Both the position numbers and the translations under genes were made by a program. A DNA stretch of 64,000 nucleotides, from the NCBI GenBank assembly GCA_018267955.1, contig JAFDXL010000007.1, positions 62,001 to 126,000 on the forward strand, read 5' to 3'. This stretch comes from Bacteroidota bacterium. GTDB taxonomy: Bacteria; Bacteroidota; Bacteroidia; Chitinophagales; Chitinophagaceae. Shown here one piece after another: positions 42,416 to 52,083 of this stretch. Below the pieces are notes generated by a model that had not been told where the DNA came from, searched no databases, and saw nothing but the letters and a program-made list of their open reading frames with translations. Numbering within the stretch: the first letter of the stretch is position 1; each line of letters begins with the position of its first letter.

Positions 42416-43902
42416 GCTATCTGCTGCAAACCATCATTTATACCGGGCTGATGCTGGCTATATACCAGCTGATATTGCGCAACAGGCCGGTACATGCATT
42501 TAACCGGGCTTATCTTATTGCCTCTGCAATACTGCCTGTAGTACTTCCCCTGTTGCACTTACCGGAATTGCTGCATCAGAAAGTACAGATGACCAATAAT
42601 GTAAGCAGGGTGCTACCCGCCATCATAGCAGGAGGAGCAACAGAGGTCAGTATTACAGCACAAAAGCCGGAAGGAGTTAATATAGTTTGGCTGGCATATT
42701 GGTTCGTAGCTACGATTGGGATAGCAATATTGCTGCATAGTGTTGCCAAACTATTGTACATCATACAACGCAACCGCAGGCAAAAACGTGATGGCTATAC
42801 TATAGTATATAATACCAACATAGGGCCCGGAAGCTGGGGACGATACATCCTGTTGCCCAACGGTGACGCAGACGAGACCATATTGGCGCATGAGCGTGCG
42901 CATATACAATCAGGACATACTGCAGACCTGTTGCTGCTAAACCTGCTGCAATGTGCCATCTGGCCAAACCTGTTCCTTTATTTCATTAAAAAAGAACTGC
43001 AGCAGGTGCACGAGTTCCAGGCGGATGCGAAGGCCTGCAGCAATGCAGAAGACTATAGCAAGTTATTGCTGGCCAGCGTATTTAATACCTGCAACCTGCC
43101 ATTAACACATTCATTTATTATACACCCAATAAAAAGAAGAATCATGATGCTGAACAGAAACGGAAATACCAAAGGCCGTATGGCTATGATATCGGTAGCT
43201 ATAGTGAGCGCTGCTGCGATATTGTCGGGAACAATATTGTTGCAAAGCTGTAACAAAACGGAAAAAGATATGGGCCACGTAGCAAAGATCACAGACCTGT
43301 CGAAACAACCATCTTACTCCAATGCGGTAGCGTGGAATGAATTTATCTCTCAAAACCTGAAATATCCTAAAGAGGCTAAAGAAGCGGGCAAGGAAGGAAG
43401 GGTATTAGTAAAATTTACCGTTGATAAGAAAGGGAATATTACTAACCCGAGGATCGTTTCTTCTGATGATACTTTATTCTCTTTGGCAGCATTAAAGGTG
43501 ATGGAGAACGCACCACAATGGATACCGGGAGAAAAGAATGGTAAGAAAGTAGAAGTAGATATGTATCAGCCGTTTTTATTCCGCCTTGGGAAGGAGGAGA
43601 AAGCAAAATCTACACAGATTGTTATGTATGATCCGAAAACAAATGCAAATGATGTAGAAACCATTACTGACGGCGTTGCGACGAGAACCAGCTCTTTAGA
43701 AATACCTGAGGAGAAACTGGAAGAATACAGGGCCGCTCAGAAAAAGATACAGGATGCAGAAAAAATAGTTGCTGCAAAGCAGGCAGAGATCGACAAAGCG
43801 CAGGCACATCTGAATGCCATGCAGGCAGAAACAGATAAAGCTGCAGCAGAGGCAAAACAAAAAGCCGAACAGGCAAAAAAGAAACCGGACGCAATACACT
43901 AA
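42412..43902 (+). CDS. BlaR1-like M56 membrane metallopeptidase with TonB C-terminal domain
   Basis: 496 aa. Membrane helices at about 5-22, 30-48 and 92-112, an M56 peptidase domain with HERAH at 160-164 and VHEFQADA at 199-206, a further TM near 253-276 ending in a lipobox-like LLQSC, a TonB_C domain (about 300-385: KYPKEAKEAGKEGRVLVKFT, APQWIPGEKNGKKVEVDM), and a Gln/Ala/Lys coiled coil to the end. In BlaR1-type systems the zinc peptidase cleaves the repressor upon a cell-wall signal. TonB domains at the sensor end are common in this phylum, in place of a penicillin-binding domain. Confidence 0.88.
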   Translation: MSYLLQTIIYTGLMLAIYQLILRNRPVHAFNRAYLIASAILPVVLPLLHLPELLHQKVQMTNNVSRVLPAIIAGGATEVSITAQKPEGVNIVWLAYWFVATIGIAILLHSVAKLLYIIQRNRRQKRDGYTIVYNTNIGPGSWGRYILLPNGDADETILAHERAHIQSGHTADLLLLNLLQCAIWPNLFLYFIKKELQQVHEFQADAKACSNAEDYSKLLLASVFNTCNLPLTHSFIIHPIKRRIMMLNRNGNTKGRMAMISVAIVSAAAILSGTILLQSCNKTEKDMGHVAKITDLSKQPSYSNAVAWNEFISQNLKYPKEAKEAGKEGRVLVKFTVDKKGNITNPRIVSSDDTLFSLAALKVMENAPQWIPGEKNGKKVEVDMYQPFLFRLGKEEKAKSTQIVMYDPKTNANDVETITDGVATRTSSLEIPEEKLEEYRAAQKKIQDAEKIVAAKQAEIDKAQAHLNAMQAETDKAAAEAKQKAEQAKKKPDAIH

Positions 43903-43926
43903 TAACTTTATCAAACACGTACCCAA

Positions 43927-44577
43927 ATGAAAAGAATATCAGGCACTCTTGCTGTTGCTGCCGCGCTTATGATGACAACAGCCTGTAGCAGAACGGAGAA
44001 GGCCACGTCGAAACCATTGACTATTTCTGACTTGTCGAAACGACCTCGAACTACTGGTAGCGTAGAGTGGAAAAACTACTGGAATAAGACCCCGCTTTTG
44101 TACCCGGAAGCAGCAAAGCAGCAAAAGAAAGAGGGTAGAGTGACCGTGAAATTTACTGTTGATAAGGACGGTTATGTGGTAAACCCGCAAATCGCGCATT
44201 GTACAGATACCGTTTTTGCGGCCGGGGCACTTAGTTATATCAGTAAAATGCCACGCTGGGAGCCTGCAGAGAAATATGGCAATAAAATAGCCATGGATTT
44301 GTATCAGCCATTTTTATATACCCTGAGTTTTGCCGGTGAAACTGTTGTCACTACTGTTAGTGCTGATACCAGCATGCTGGCAACAGAAACATTTGCCAGT
44401 AGTATGCCCTCACTCTATATTCAAATGCTGAATGGCGATGCTGCTTCTCGCGCCAAAGTGAAAGAGATAGACCAGGAAATAAAAAGAATAAGAGCTGCCG
44501 AAAGGGAAATTACTGCTGCTCAAAAACAAATGGCCACCGCCCAAAAACAAATGGCAGCTATTACTAATAAAAAATAA
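43927..44577 (+). CDS. TonB-domain lipoprotein, paralogue of the preceding receptor's C-terminal half
   Basis: 216 aa with a lipoprotein signal ending in MMTTACSRTE. The mature part matches the extracytoplasmic half of the preceding gene: TEKA..ISDLSKRP against TEKD..ITDLSKQP, EGRVTVKFTVDKDG against EGRVLVKFTVDKKG, MDLYQPFLYTL against VDMYQPFLFRL. A helical Gln/Ala/Lys tail follows (QKQMATAQKQMAAI). Likely arose by duplication; it begins 25 bp after the receptor stop, so it belongs to the same operon and may compete for or supply the same ligand. Confidence 0.8.
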   Translation: MKRISGTLAVAAALMMTTACSRTEKATSKPLTISDLSKRPRTTGSVEWKNYWNKTPLLYPEAAKQQKKEGRVTVKFTVDKDGYVVNPQIAHCTDTVFAAGALSYISKMPRWEPAEKYGNKIAMDLYQPFLYTLSFAGETVVTTVSADTSMLATETFASSMPSLYIQMLNGDAASRAKVKEIDQEIKRIRAAEREITAAQKQMATAQKQMAAITNKK

Positions 44578-44607
44578 GAGTAAACACCCCTTGCAGTTAT
44601 CCTGCTG

Positions 44608-44636
44608 AATCCTCCCTTCAGGGAGGATTTTCTTTT
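44608..44636 (+). terminator. Intrinsic terminator after the blaI-blaR-like operon
   Basis: AATCCTCCC / GGGAGGATT 9-bp stem, TTCA loop, then TTTCTTTT. It separates the operon from trpS, whose ATG is 17 bp away. Confidence 0.88.
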
Positions 44637-44652
44637 GTATCTTGCAGCCCTT

Positions 44653-45651
44653 ATGAGTAAAGAGATCGTTGTAAGCGGTATACGCTCTACGGGCAATCTG
44701 CACCTGGGTAATTACTTTGGTGCCATGCACAACTATGTAAGAATGCAGGATGAATTTAACTGCTATTTTTTCGTAGCAGACTACCATTCCCTGACCACAC
44801 ACCCCGATCCTAAAGACCTGCGTGCAAATGTGTACCGCGTAGTAGCGGAAAACGTAGCCAGCGGGCTGAATCCTGATAAAGTGGCATTATACGCACAGAG
44901 TGATGTTCCTGAAATACCGGAATTGTACCTGATGCTGAACATGCTGGCATATAAAGGTGAACTGGAAAAAGTACCCACCTTTAAAGATAAAGTACGCACG
45001 CAGCCGGATAACGTAAATGCAGGCCTGCTTACCTACCCGGTGCTGATGGCTGCGGATATATTGATACATCGCGGTGTAAAAGTGCCTGTAGGTAAAGACC
45101 AGGAGCAGCACGTGGAAATGGCCAGGAATTTTGCCAACAGGTTTAATAGCAGGTACGGCGAGTTTTTCCCCGAACCACACGCTTTCAATTATAATGACAA
45201 GCTGGTAAAAGTACCAAGCCTGGATGGCGCTGGTAAGATGAGCAAGAGCGAGAATGTAAACTCGACCCTGTACCTTGCCGATGATGATGATAGCATCCGT
45301 AAGAAAGTAATGAAGGCTAAGACCGATGCCGGCCCTACAGAGCATAACAGCGAAATGCCTGATTATATACAGAACATCTTTCAGCTGATGCACCTGGTAT
45401 CTAATCCGGCTATCGTAGATACCTATCGTAGTGCCTACAACAATTGCACCATCAGGTATGGCGATATGAAGAAACAACTGGCGGAAGATATGGTCACCTT
45501 CATCCGCCCGATAAGGGAACAGGCGCTGGACTTGCAGAACAATGCAGAGAAGATACAGAGGATACTAAAAGAGGGTGCGGAAAAGGCCAGGGAAAGCGCC
45601 TCTGCAACAATAGCCGAAGCGCGACGATTAATAGGGATTCATTATTACTAG
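44653..45651 (+). CDS. trpS: Tryptophan-tRNA ligase
   Basis: 332 aa from the ATG at 44653 (MSKEIVVSGIRSTGNLHLGN). The class I motifs are GNLHLGN (HIGH equivalent) at about 14-20 and GKMSKSEN (KMSKS) at about 194-200. GKDQEQHVEMARNFANRFN is the tryptophan/adenylate pocket. The C-terminal helical anticodon-binding part is present. An upstream in-frame ATG at 44635 would lie within the terminator. Confidence 0.96.
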   Translation: MSKEIVVSGIRSTGNLHLGNYFGAMHNYVRMQDEFNCYFFVADYHSLTTHPDPKDLRANVYRVVAENVASGLNPDKVALYAQSDVPEIPELYLMLNMLAYKGELEKVPTFKDKVRTQPDNVNAGLLTYPVLMAADILIHRGVKVPVGKDQEQHVEMARNFANRFNSRYGEFFPEPHAFNYNDKLVKVPSLDGAGKMSKSENVNSTLYLADDDDSIRKKVMKAKTDAGPTEHNSEMPDYIQNIFQLMHLVSNPAIVDTYRSAYNNCTIRYGDMKKQLAEDMVTFIRPIREQALDLQNNAEKIQRILKEGAEKARESASATIAEARRLIGIHYY

Positions 45652-45669
45652 TAAATATTAAATAATTGT

Positions 45670-45701
45670 ACACCCTCTGTTTTTTAAGAGGGTGTTTTTT
45701 T
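45670..45701 (+). terminator. Intrinsic terminator after trpS
   Basis: ACACCCTCT / AGAGGGTGT 9-bp stem, 8-nt loop, then seven T; 18 bp after the trpS stop. Confidence 0.9.
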
Positions 45702-45764
45702 AAATTAGCACACTATCTTAGTGGCGATCGCGCCATTTGGATAAGATCATCTCAAAGGGAAATC

Positions 45765-46400
45765 ATGGCTCAAAGAAACGCACCCAGGCATATAGCAGTA
45801 GCAGGTAACATTGGTACCGGTAAAACCACGCTCACCGCCAAGCTGGCAAAATATTTTAAGTGGGAACCTCATTTTGAGGATGTTGAGCACAATCCCTACC
45901 TCGTAGATTTTTACGACGATATGCATCGCTGGTCGTTCAACCTGCAGATATACTTTTTGAATACCCGTTTATCGCGATTGGCGGACATTCGCAACGGCAA
46001 GAAGACCGTGATACAGGACCGTACCATCTACGAAGATGCTTACATCTTTGCGCCCAACCTGTATGAAATGGGCTTGATGACCAAGCGCGATTTTGAGAAT
46101 TATGCATCTTTCTTTGATACACTAAAGAAGATGGTAACACCGCCTGATCTGTTGATCTACCTAAAGGGATCAATTCCGGCAATAGTAGACCAGATACAGA
46201 AGCGTGGCAGGGAATATGAAGAGAACATCAGGCTCGATTACCTGAAGCGCCTGAATGAGTTCTATAATAAATGGATAGATAACTACAACGACGGGCCTTT
46301 GCTGATAATAGATATAGATAAGATCAACTTTGCTGAGCGGGAAGAAGATTTTGCAGAAGTAGTGCAGCGTATAGACGCACAGATAAACGGACTTTTTTAA
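45765..46400 (+). CDS. Deoxynucleoside kinase family protein
   Basis: 211 aa from ATG at 45765 (MAQRNAPRHIAVAGNIGTGK). The P-loop is GNIGTGKTT (residues 14-22), the substrate/metal motif is DRTIYEDAYIFA, and the Arg-rich lid is KRGREYEENI. These cytosolic kinases phosphorylate deoxyadenosine, deoxyguanosine or deoxycytidine for salvage. The exact base preference cannot be read. The start was chosen to skip an N-terminal extension that overlaps the terminator. Confidence 0.9.
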   Translation: MAQRNAPRHIAVAGNIGTGKTTLTAKLAKYFKWEPHFEDVEHNPYLVDFYDDMHRWSFNLQIYFLNTRLSRLADIRNGKKTVIQDRTIYEDAYIFAPNLYEMGLMTKRDFENYASFFDTLKKMVTPPDLLIYLKGSIPAIVDQIQKRGREYEENIRLDYLKRLNEFYNKWIDNYNDGPLLIIDIDKINFAEREEDFAEVVQRIDAQINGLF

Positions 46401-46440
46401 GAAAGCTGTAACTTTTTTCTACCTTCTGCGATATATTGTA

Positions 46441-46459
46441 AATGCAGCTATGCTGCATT
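46441..46459 (+). other. Perfect inverted repeat in the 5' leader of the DUF5686 gene
   Basis: AATGCAGC-TAT-GCTGCATT, 8-bp stem with a 3-nt loop, ending 16 bp before the start codon. It lacks a T-run, so it is not a normal terminator; it could occlude the ribosome site or be an operator. Confidence 0.55.
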
Positions 46460-46475
46460 ATAAAATTACCGGAGA

Positions 46476-49001
46476 ATGAACCGTTTTTACCTTTTCGCAC
46501 TTATCGTGTGCCTGCACCTTTCGTTTGCCTCCATTGCAGGAACCCTTACCGGCAAAGTTACCGATACAAAGGGAGAGGCCTTACCATTTGCAACTGTCTT
46601 TGTACAAAACACGCCCAATGGCACTACAGCCAATGCAGATGGCGAATACCAGCTCAGCCTGCCTGCGGGTGAGTATAAGGTGACCTGCCAGTACATGGGT
46701 TTTAAGGCTGTTAGCTTTACTGTAAGCTTTACCGGCAATGAAACCGTAAAACATAATTTCTCTTTGCAGGATCAATCGCTGGAGATGAAAGATGTGGTGG
46801 TAAAAGCCAATGCAGAAGACCCGGCCTATGCCATTATCCGCAAGACCATTAAAAGAAGAAAGTTTCACCTGGACCAGGTGCGCTCTTTCCAAACCTCTGT
46901 ATATGTGAAAGGTGTTTTCAGGCTTAGAGGGCTGCCGGATGAATTTATGGGCGAGAAAGTGGACAAATCTGAAATGGGATCGGATACCAGCGGTAAAGGC
47001 GTGATGTACCTCTGCGAAGAAGATGTAGATTATTATTCGAAAGGAGATAAAGACCGTACTGTCGTTAAAGCCGTTCACGAAAGTGGTGATCCTAACGGAT
47101 TGGGCATTGCTAAAATACCACCGGTGGTTACTTTTTACGAGAACAATGTAAACATCATCAGCGGTATGAACCCGAGAGGTTTTATATCTCCTGTTAGCGA
47201 TAATGCTATTTACTATTATAAATTCAAGTACGAGGGTGAATACCAGGAAAATGGCTATACCATAGATAAAATACGTGTAATACCACGCAGGAAGTATGAA
47301 CCACTGTTTACCGGGGTGATCTACATTGCAGAGGAAGACTGGGCGATACAAAGCCTGGACCTGATGGTGACGCAAACATCGAACCTGGAGTTTTTGGATA
47401 CGCTCAATGTGGAGCAAACACATCGACTGCTGAAGAAAGATACCTGGGTAGTACAGAGCCAGGTATTATATCCTACCATCAAAATGCTGGGCTTTGATAT
47501 TACCGGCTATTTTGTTGGCGTGTATAGCAAACAAAAAGTAAATGAGCCCATGCCTGATTCTATATTCCAAAAACGAATAGAAAGCAGTTATGAAGCTAAT
47601 GCAAATAAAAAAGACACCAGCTATTGGGTGAGCAGGCCGGTGCCGCTGCAGGAAGATGAGCAGAAAGATTTTAGAGTAAAAGATAGCATCTATAAAGTGC
47701 ATAGCGATCCTAAATATATTGATAGTATGCGCAGAAAGGGCAACAAGTTTGGCCCGGTGTCTGCGTTGCTCAATGGATACACTTATTCCGGTAAAAAGTA
47801 TAGTAATGTTTATGCTACCAATGGATTGCTGAGCAACCTCGTGAATTATAACAGCGTAGAAGGCCTGAATGTGGCGCCGAAGTTTGCCTGGATACATAGA
47901 TTGGATACGGGCGAAATCCTAACTACCAATGCCGCCGTGCGCTATGGATTCAACAATCAACATCTCAACGGCATAGCAAGTGTGTTTTATACGCATAATA
48001 ATCGCAAATGGGTGGGCCGTTCCTGGAGCCTTGGCGTAGAAGGGGGTAAATATGTATTCCAGTTTAACCCGAACAGCACATTGGTTCCTATTGAAAATAC
48101 TTTTACCACGCTAGTGCAAGGGTATAACTTCATGAAGATATATGAGCGCTGGAATGGAGCACTGTATTTTAAACGTAACTATGGTAATGGGTTCTCTTTT
48201 GATGTGAAGCTGGATTATGAACGAAGGCTGCCATTAGACAATACTACTGATTACAGCTTTGCCAATAAACCTGAGATGACACCTAATACACCTGCACCTC
48301 TTACAGGCGCAATGCCTTGGGCACAAAACGATGCAGCGATAGTAAGGGTAGGATTCAGTTACAGGCCGGGATATAAATACATACAATATCCGGATTATAA
48401 AATGCCTATGCCGGGCAACTATCCAACCTTTAAGCTGGTGTATGAAAAAGGTATCCCTAATATACTTAACAGCGTATCGGATTTTGATAAATGGAGGTTT
48501 AGTATAGAAGATGAGCTGGGCCTGAAACTATTTGGGCAGTTGAATTATAAACTGGCTGCTGGAGGATTCCTAAACAGTAAGTACGTAAGCCTGCCAGATA
48601 TGATGCATTTGGGCGACAACCAGCTGATATTGGCGGCACCATACGCCAACAGCTTTCAGCTTGCTAAATATTACAGGTATAGCAATACAGAGCGGATATA
48701 TGGGGAAGCACATCTTGACTACCACCTGAAAGGATTGCTCACGAATAAGATACCATTGCTGAGGCAGGCTAAATGGTACCTGGTAACCGGGGGTAACGCT
48801 TTTTTTGCAGGTACGAACAATTATTACGCAGAAACCTTTGCAGGGCTGGAAAACCTGGGATTCCGTGCCTATAGAATATTACGCGTAGATTTCGTGTATT
48901 CGTGGGACAGCTATAATCAAAACACGTATGGCATCAGGGTTGGGATAGACCCTACCAGTATCTTCAAGATCAGCTTTGGCGACAGGAACGAAACCTGGTA
49001 G
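46476..49001 (+). CDS. DUF5686 outer-membrane protein with N-terminal carboxypeptidase-regulatory-like domain
   Basis: 841 aa with a signal peptide (MNRFYLFALIVCLHLSFASIA/G). Residues about 24-105 are a CarboxypepD_reg-like beta-sandwich (GTLTGKVTDTKGEALPFATV, GEYQLSLPAGEYKVTCQYMG). The rest follows the DUF5686 layout: MKDVVVKANAEDPAYAIIRK and then a region with many barrel-type amphipathic strands to the C-terminus (VDFVYSWDSYNQNTYGIRVG). These are abundant, uncharacterised outer-membrane proteins of Bacteroidota. Confidence 0.85.
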   Translation: MNRFYLFALIVCLHLSFASIAGTLTGKVTDTKGEALPFATVFVQNTPNGTTANADGEYQLSLPAGEYKVTCQYMGFKAVSFTVSFTGNETVKHNFSLQDQSLEMKDVVVKANAEDPAYAIIRKTIKRRKFHLDQVRSFQTSVYVKGVFRLRGLPDEFMGEKVDKSEMGSDTSGKGVMYLCEEDVDYYSKGDKDRTVVKAVHESGDPNGLGIAKIPPVVTFYENNVNIISGMNPRGFISPVSDNAIYYYKFKYEGEYQENGYTIDKIRVIPRRKYEPLFTGVIYIAEEDWAIQSLDLMVTQTSNLEFLDTLNVEQTHRLLKKDTWVVQSQVLYPTIKMLGFDITGYFVGVYSKQKVNEPMPDSIFQKRIESSYEANANKKDTSYWVSRPVPLQEDEQKDFRVKDSIYKVHSDPKYIDSMRRKGNKFGPVSALLNGYTYSGKKYSNVYATNGLLSNLVNYNSVEGLNVAPKFAWIHRLDTGEILTTNAAVRYGFNNQHLNGIASVFYTHNNRKWVGRSWSLGVEGGKYVFQFNPNSTLVPIENTFTTLVQGYNFMKIYERWNGALYFKRNYGNGFSFDVKLDYERRLPLDNTTDYSFANKPEMTPNTPAPLTGAMPWAQNDAAIVRVGFSYRPGYKYIQYPDYKMPMPGNYPTFKLVYEKGIPNILNSVSDFDKWRFSIEDELGLKLFGQLNYKLAAGGFLNSKYVSLPDMMHLGDNQLILAAPYANSFQLAKYYRYSNTERIYGEAHLDYHLKGLLTNKIPLLRQAKWYLVTGGNAFFAGTNNYYAETFAGLENLGFRAYRILRVDFVYSWDSYNQNTYGIRVGIDPTSIFKISFGDRNETW

Positions 49002-49038
49002 TAATTTACCGTAAGATGATTAATTTCACCCCCTGCAT

Positions 49039-50100
49039 ATGAAGATAGTAATAACAGGCGGTGCGGGCTTTGTGGGCTCCAACCTGGCCATATCATTCCG
49101 AAAAAAATATCCCGAGTATGAGGTCGTTGTTTTTGACAACCTTAAAAGAAGAGGCTCTGAATTAAACCTTATTGAGTTCAAGCAACTGGGTATTGAATTC
49201 GTGCACGGCGACATCCGCAACCCGGAAGACCTGGAACAATTGGGTGATTTTGACTGTATGATAGAAGCATCGGCAGAGCCGTCTGTAATGTCGGGCCTGG
49301 ATGGTTCGCCTGCTTATGTGATCAATAATAACCTTACCGGTTCTATCAACTGCTTTAATGTATGCACCCATGCAAAAGCACATCTAATATTTCTTTCTAC
49401 CAGCAGGGTATACCCCATCAGCCTGATAGAAAATGCCAATTATATAGAAGAAACTACGCGCTTTTCTTTTACCGATGAACAGGCACTTGCGGGTATTTCC
49501 TCAAAGGGGATCTCAGAGCAGTTATCGCTGGATGCTGCACGTTCGTTTTACGGTACCACAAAGCTGGCGGGTGAATTACTGATAAAAGAATACTGTGAAT
49601 TCTATAACATTAAAGCTGCCGTAACGCGCTTTGGGGTAATTGCAGGCCCGCGCCAGATGGGTAAAACAGACCAGGGCGTAGTAACGCTGTGGATGGCACG
49701 TCACTTCTGGAAGAAATCACTCAGCTATATTGGTTATGGTGGTACGGGAAAACAGGTACGCGACATATTGCACATAGAAGACCTTGTGGCGCTCGTAGAT
49801 ATGCAGGTGCACCAGATAGATAAATTTAACGGCCATGTATTTAATGCCGGCGGCGGTCTGCAAGGTTCTGCATCGTTGCAGGAGATGACGGCAATATGCC
49901 AAGAAATAACGGGAAACAAAATAGATATTGCCTCAGTTGCTGAAAACAGGCCTGCAGACCTGCGCATTTATATATCTGATAATACCAGGATCGAAACTGA
50001 AATAGGCTGGGCACCTAAGAAGACTGCTAAAAACGTGTTTGAAGACATATATAGCTGGATAAAGGACAATGAAACCAGCCTGAAGCCCCTGCTGAGCTAG
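49039..50100 (+). CDS. NAD-dependent sugar-nucleotide epimerase/dehydratase (SDR)
   Basis: 353 aa. The Rossmann start is MKIVITGGAGFVGSNLAISF, the active site SFYGTTKLAGELLIKEY (Y-x3-K), and NKxRVYP-type STSRVYPISLIENANYIEE. The C-terminal GGTGKQVRDILHIEDLV lies in the substrate lid. It is an extended-SDR enzyme of the CDP-paratose-2-epimerase/NDP-sugar epimerase kind; substrate unproved. It begins a four-gene polysaccharide-like cluster and ends 1 bp before the next start codon. Confidence 0.85.
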   Translation: MKIVITGGAGFVGSNLAISFRKKYPEYEVVVFDNLKRRGSELNLIEFKQLGIEFVHGDIRNPEDLEQLGDFDCMIEASAEPSVMSGLDGSPAYVINNNLTGSINCFNVCTHAKAHLIFLSTSRVYPISLIENANYIEETTRFSFTDEQALAGISSKGISEQLSLDAARSFYGTTKLAGELLIKEYCEFYNIKAAVTRFGVIAGPRQMGKTDQGVVTLWMARHFWKKSLSYIGYGGTGKQVRDILHIEDLVALVDMQVHQIDKFNGHVFNAGGGLQGSASLQEMTAICQEITGNKIDIASVAENRPADLRIYISDNTRIETEIGWAPKKTAKNVFEDIYSWIKDNETSLKPLLS

Positions 50101-50101
50101 G

Positions 50102-51991
50102 ATGTATATGAAGAAATATTTAAACCAGGATACACTTTTGCTGTGTATTGCCTTTGTGCTGGCATTCTATACGGTATCCTATCCCATTGTCGAATACCCT
50201 CACGTTGTAGATAAAGGACCATCATGGCTGGGGCTGGATGTTTCCTGGGAAATGACACTTAACTACGCCCTCTCTAAAAACTGGGTATGGGGTAAGGATA
50301 TTATTTATACGTACGGGCCACTTGGCTTTTTAGGAACCCGTGCGGGTTTTGGAATATCAAAATGGGCTTTCCTGGCATTCGATGTCTTCTTCGTAGCAAA
50401 CATGTTTTGCATGTTCAGGGATTTTTTGCGGGCTAGTACTAATAAATGGCTGGCAACTGTCATATTATTTGCCTTTACCATTGTTATGGAGTCCAGCCAT
50501 CGTACTGACATTTCCTGGGTAATTACTTTGTTTTCCTTTTATTGGATGTATAATAGCTATAAAGAGGCAAAGTATGGCTATTTTTTGTTGGCATGTATCA
50601 ATATAACGCTTGGTTTCTACCTCAAACTAAATGCAGGATTAGTTGGAATCATATTTCTTTTAGGGCATTTGGTAAACCTGTATGTCTTCAAGAAAACAGA
50701 TGTTAAAAAAATAGGAGTTGTCCTCTTGTCTCTTACATGTATGTTGGGCTTTGGTGCATATGCATTACATGTATCCCTTGCGGGTTATCTAAAGGGTGCC
50801 ATAGAGATAATTAAAGGATACAACTCCATCATGTTCATTGATCAAGATGTATATTCCGTGCAGGAAAATAATGTTGCACTGCTCTTCTACATTATGCTCG
50901 GATTTATTGTAGTGTACATTATAGCATTGGCAAAAGAAAGAAAGTTTTCAGAAATATATTATTCGTTGCTGGTGTTCGCTTACATGTTCCTGCTTGGTAA
51001 ACAAGCACGTCTTCGTAACGATTTTATTCATTATTTTGAATTCTTCTCTTATATTCCTGTTGTCTTTTTGATGGGGAACTTTTTACATCTCTTCAGGAAA
51101 AATCAAAAACCTATCCTGGCATTTATCCTGGTTTTTACTATGTTGTCCCTTATTTATACATCGGAAAGGCCTAAGCGTAGCATCAACGAAGCAATAAGCC
51201 GTCGTTATAGTCTTGATAGCTCCTGGTTTCGATTGAAGCATTATTCAGATGTATATTTTTTAAAAAATAAAGACAAAAGATTTATTCCCACACATGTTTT
51301 GTCTCGCATTGGTAAGCATAGTGTAGACATATTTCCGTGGGATAGTGAATACCTTATAGAAAATGGGCTGAATTATCAACCACGCCCGGTATTTCAATCC
51401 TTCTCAGCTTATACAGATCACCTGGAGCAAATCAATTATAAGAAATATTTAAACAAGGCACCTGATTACATTATTTACGACTATGAATCGATAGACGACA
51501 GATATCCATACAATGACGACCTTCTGGTTAATTTCTTTATTTGTAAAAATTACAGTTTTGTAGATTCCTTCACCTCAAACGGTAGATGGAGGGCTGTATT
51601 AGAACGCAAGCCGTTTGCGCAGCCTCTAAAAATAGTGGAACAGGGAGCTCAATTATATAAAATAAACGAGGATATACCTGTAGAGAAAGCCAAGATGATC
51701 AAGATGCAATTTGGCCTCAATAACGTGGGCAAGCTGCAATCGTTTTTATACAGGGAACCGGTATTAAACCTAAAAATGACAAGAGCAAATGGATATTCCG
51801 TAACCTACCGAGTATCGAGAGAAATGCTGAAGGCTGGTATTATGGTGGACAGGTGGGTAAACGGAAGTGAAGATTATGTAAAATACTTAACAGACAGAGA
51901 CTTACTGGATGCATTTAAGAGCGTGCGAGTTGTAGCAGATAGTGATTTTTATAAGCCGGATATAAAGGTTGAATATTATGATGTAGAGTAG
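50102..51991 (+). CDS. Multi-pass membrane protein of a polysaccharide cluster
   Basis: 629 aa. A dozen hydrophobic segments in residues about 10-380 (for example [37 protein letters not shown]), followed by a soluble C-terminal ~230 residues. The arrangement recalls GT-C-type glycosyltransferases or polymerases, but no DxD/ExD catalytic loop can be named with confidence. Its gene lies between two SDR epimerase genes and before a GT2 gene. A second ATG at 50108 is an alternative start. Confidence 0.6.
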   Translation: MYMKKYLNQDTLLLCIAFVLAFYTVSYPIVEYPHVVDKGPSWLGLDVSWEMTLNYALSKNWVWGKDIIYTYGPLGFLGTRAGFGISKWAFLAFDVFFVANMFCMFRDFLRASTNKWLATVILFAFTIVMESSHRTDISWVITLFSFYWMYNSYKEAKYGYFLLACINITLGFYLKLNAGLVGIIFLLGHLVNLYVFKKTDVKKIGVVLLSLTCMLGFGAYALHVSLAGYLKGAIEIIKGYNSIMFIDQDVYSVQENNVALLFYIMLGFIVVYIIALAKERKFSEIYYSLLVFAYMFLLGKQARLRNDFIHYFEFFSYIPVVFLMGNFLHLFRKNQKPILAFILVFTMLSLIYTSERPKRSINEAISRRYSLDSSWFRLKHYSDVYFLKNKDKRFIPTHVLSRIGKHSVDIFPWDSEYLIENGLNYQPRPVFQSFSAYTDHLEQINYKKYLNKAPDYIIYDYESIDDRYPYNDDLLVNFFICKNYSFVDSFTSNGRWRAVLERKPFAQPLKIVEQGAQLYKINEDIPVEKAKMIKMQFGLNNVGKLQSFLYREPVLNLKMTRANGYSVTYRVSREMLKAGIMVDRWVNGSEDYVKYLTDRDLLDAFKSVRVVADSDFYKPDIKVEYYDVE

Positions 51992-52083
51992 CATTGAATT
52001 GGCAAAAGCTAACTACAGTCGTATTATCGCTAAAAACGATAACTTTGCTCACTTATATTGTCTATAAATTATATAAAAATATC

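Noticed and set aside
42253-42558. Antisense frames around the BlaI/BlaR1-like genes
   Set aside because: They are shadows of two well-conserved overlapping genes.
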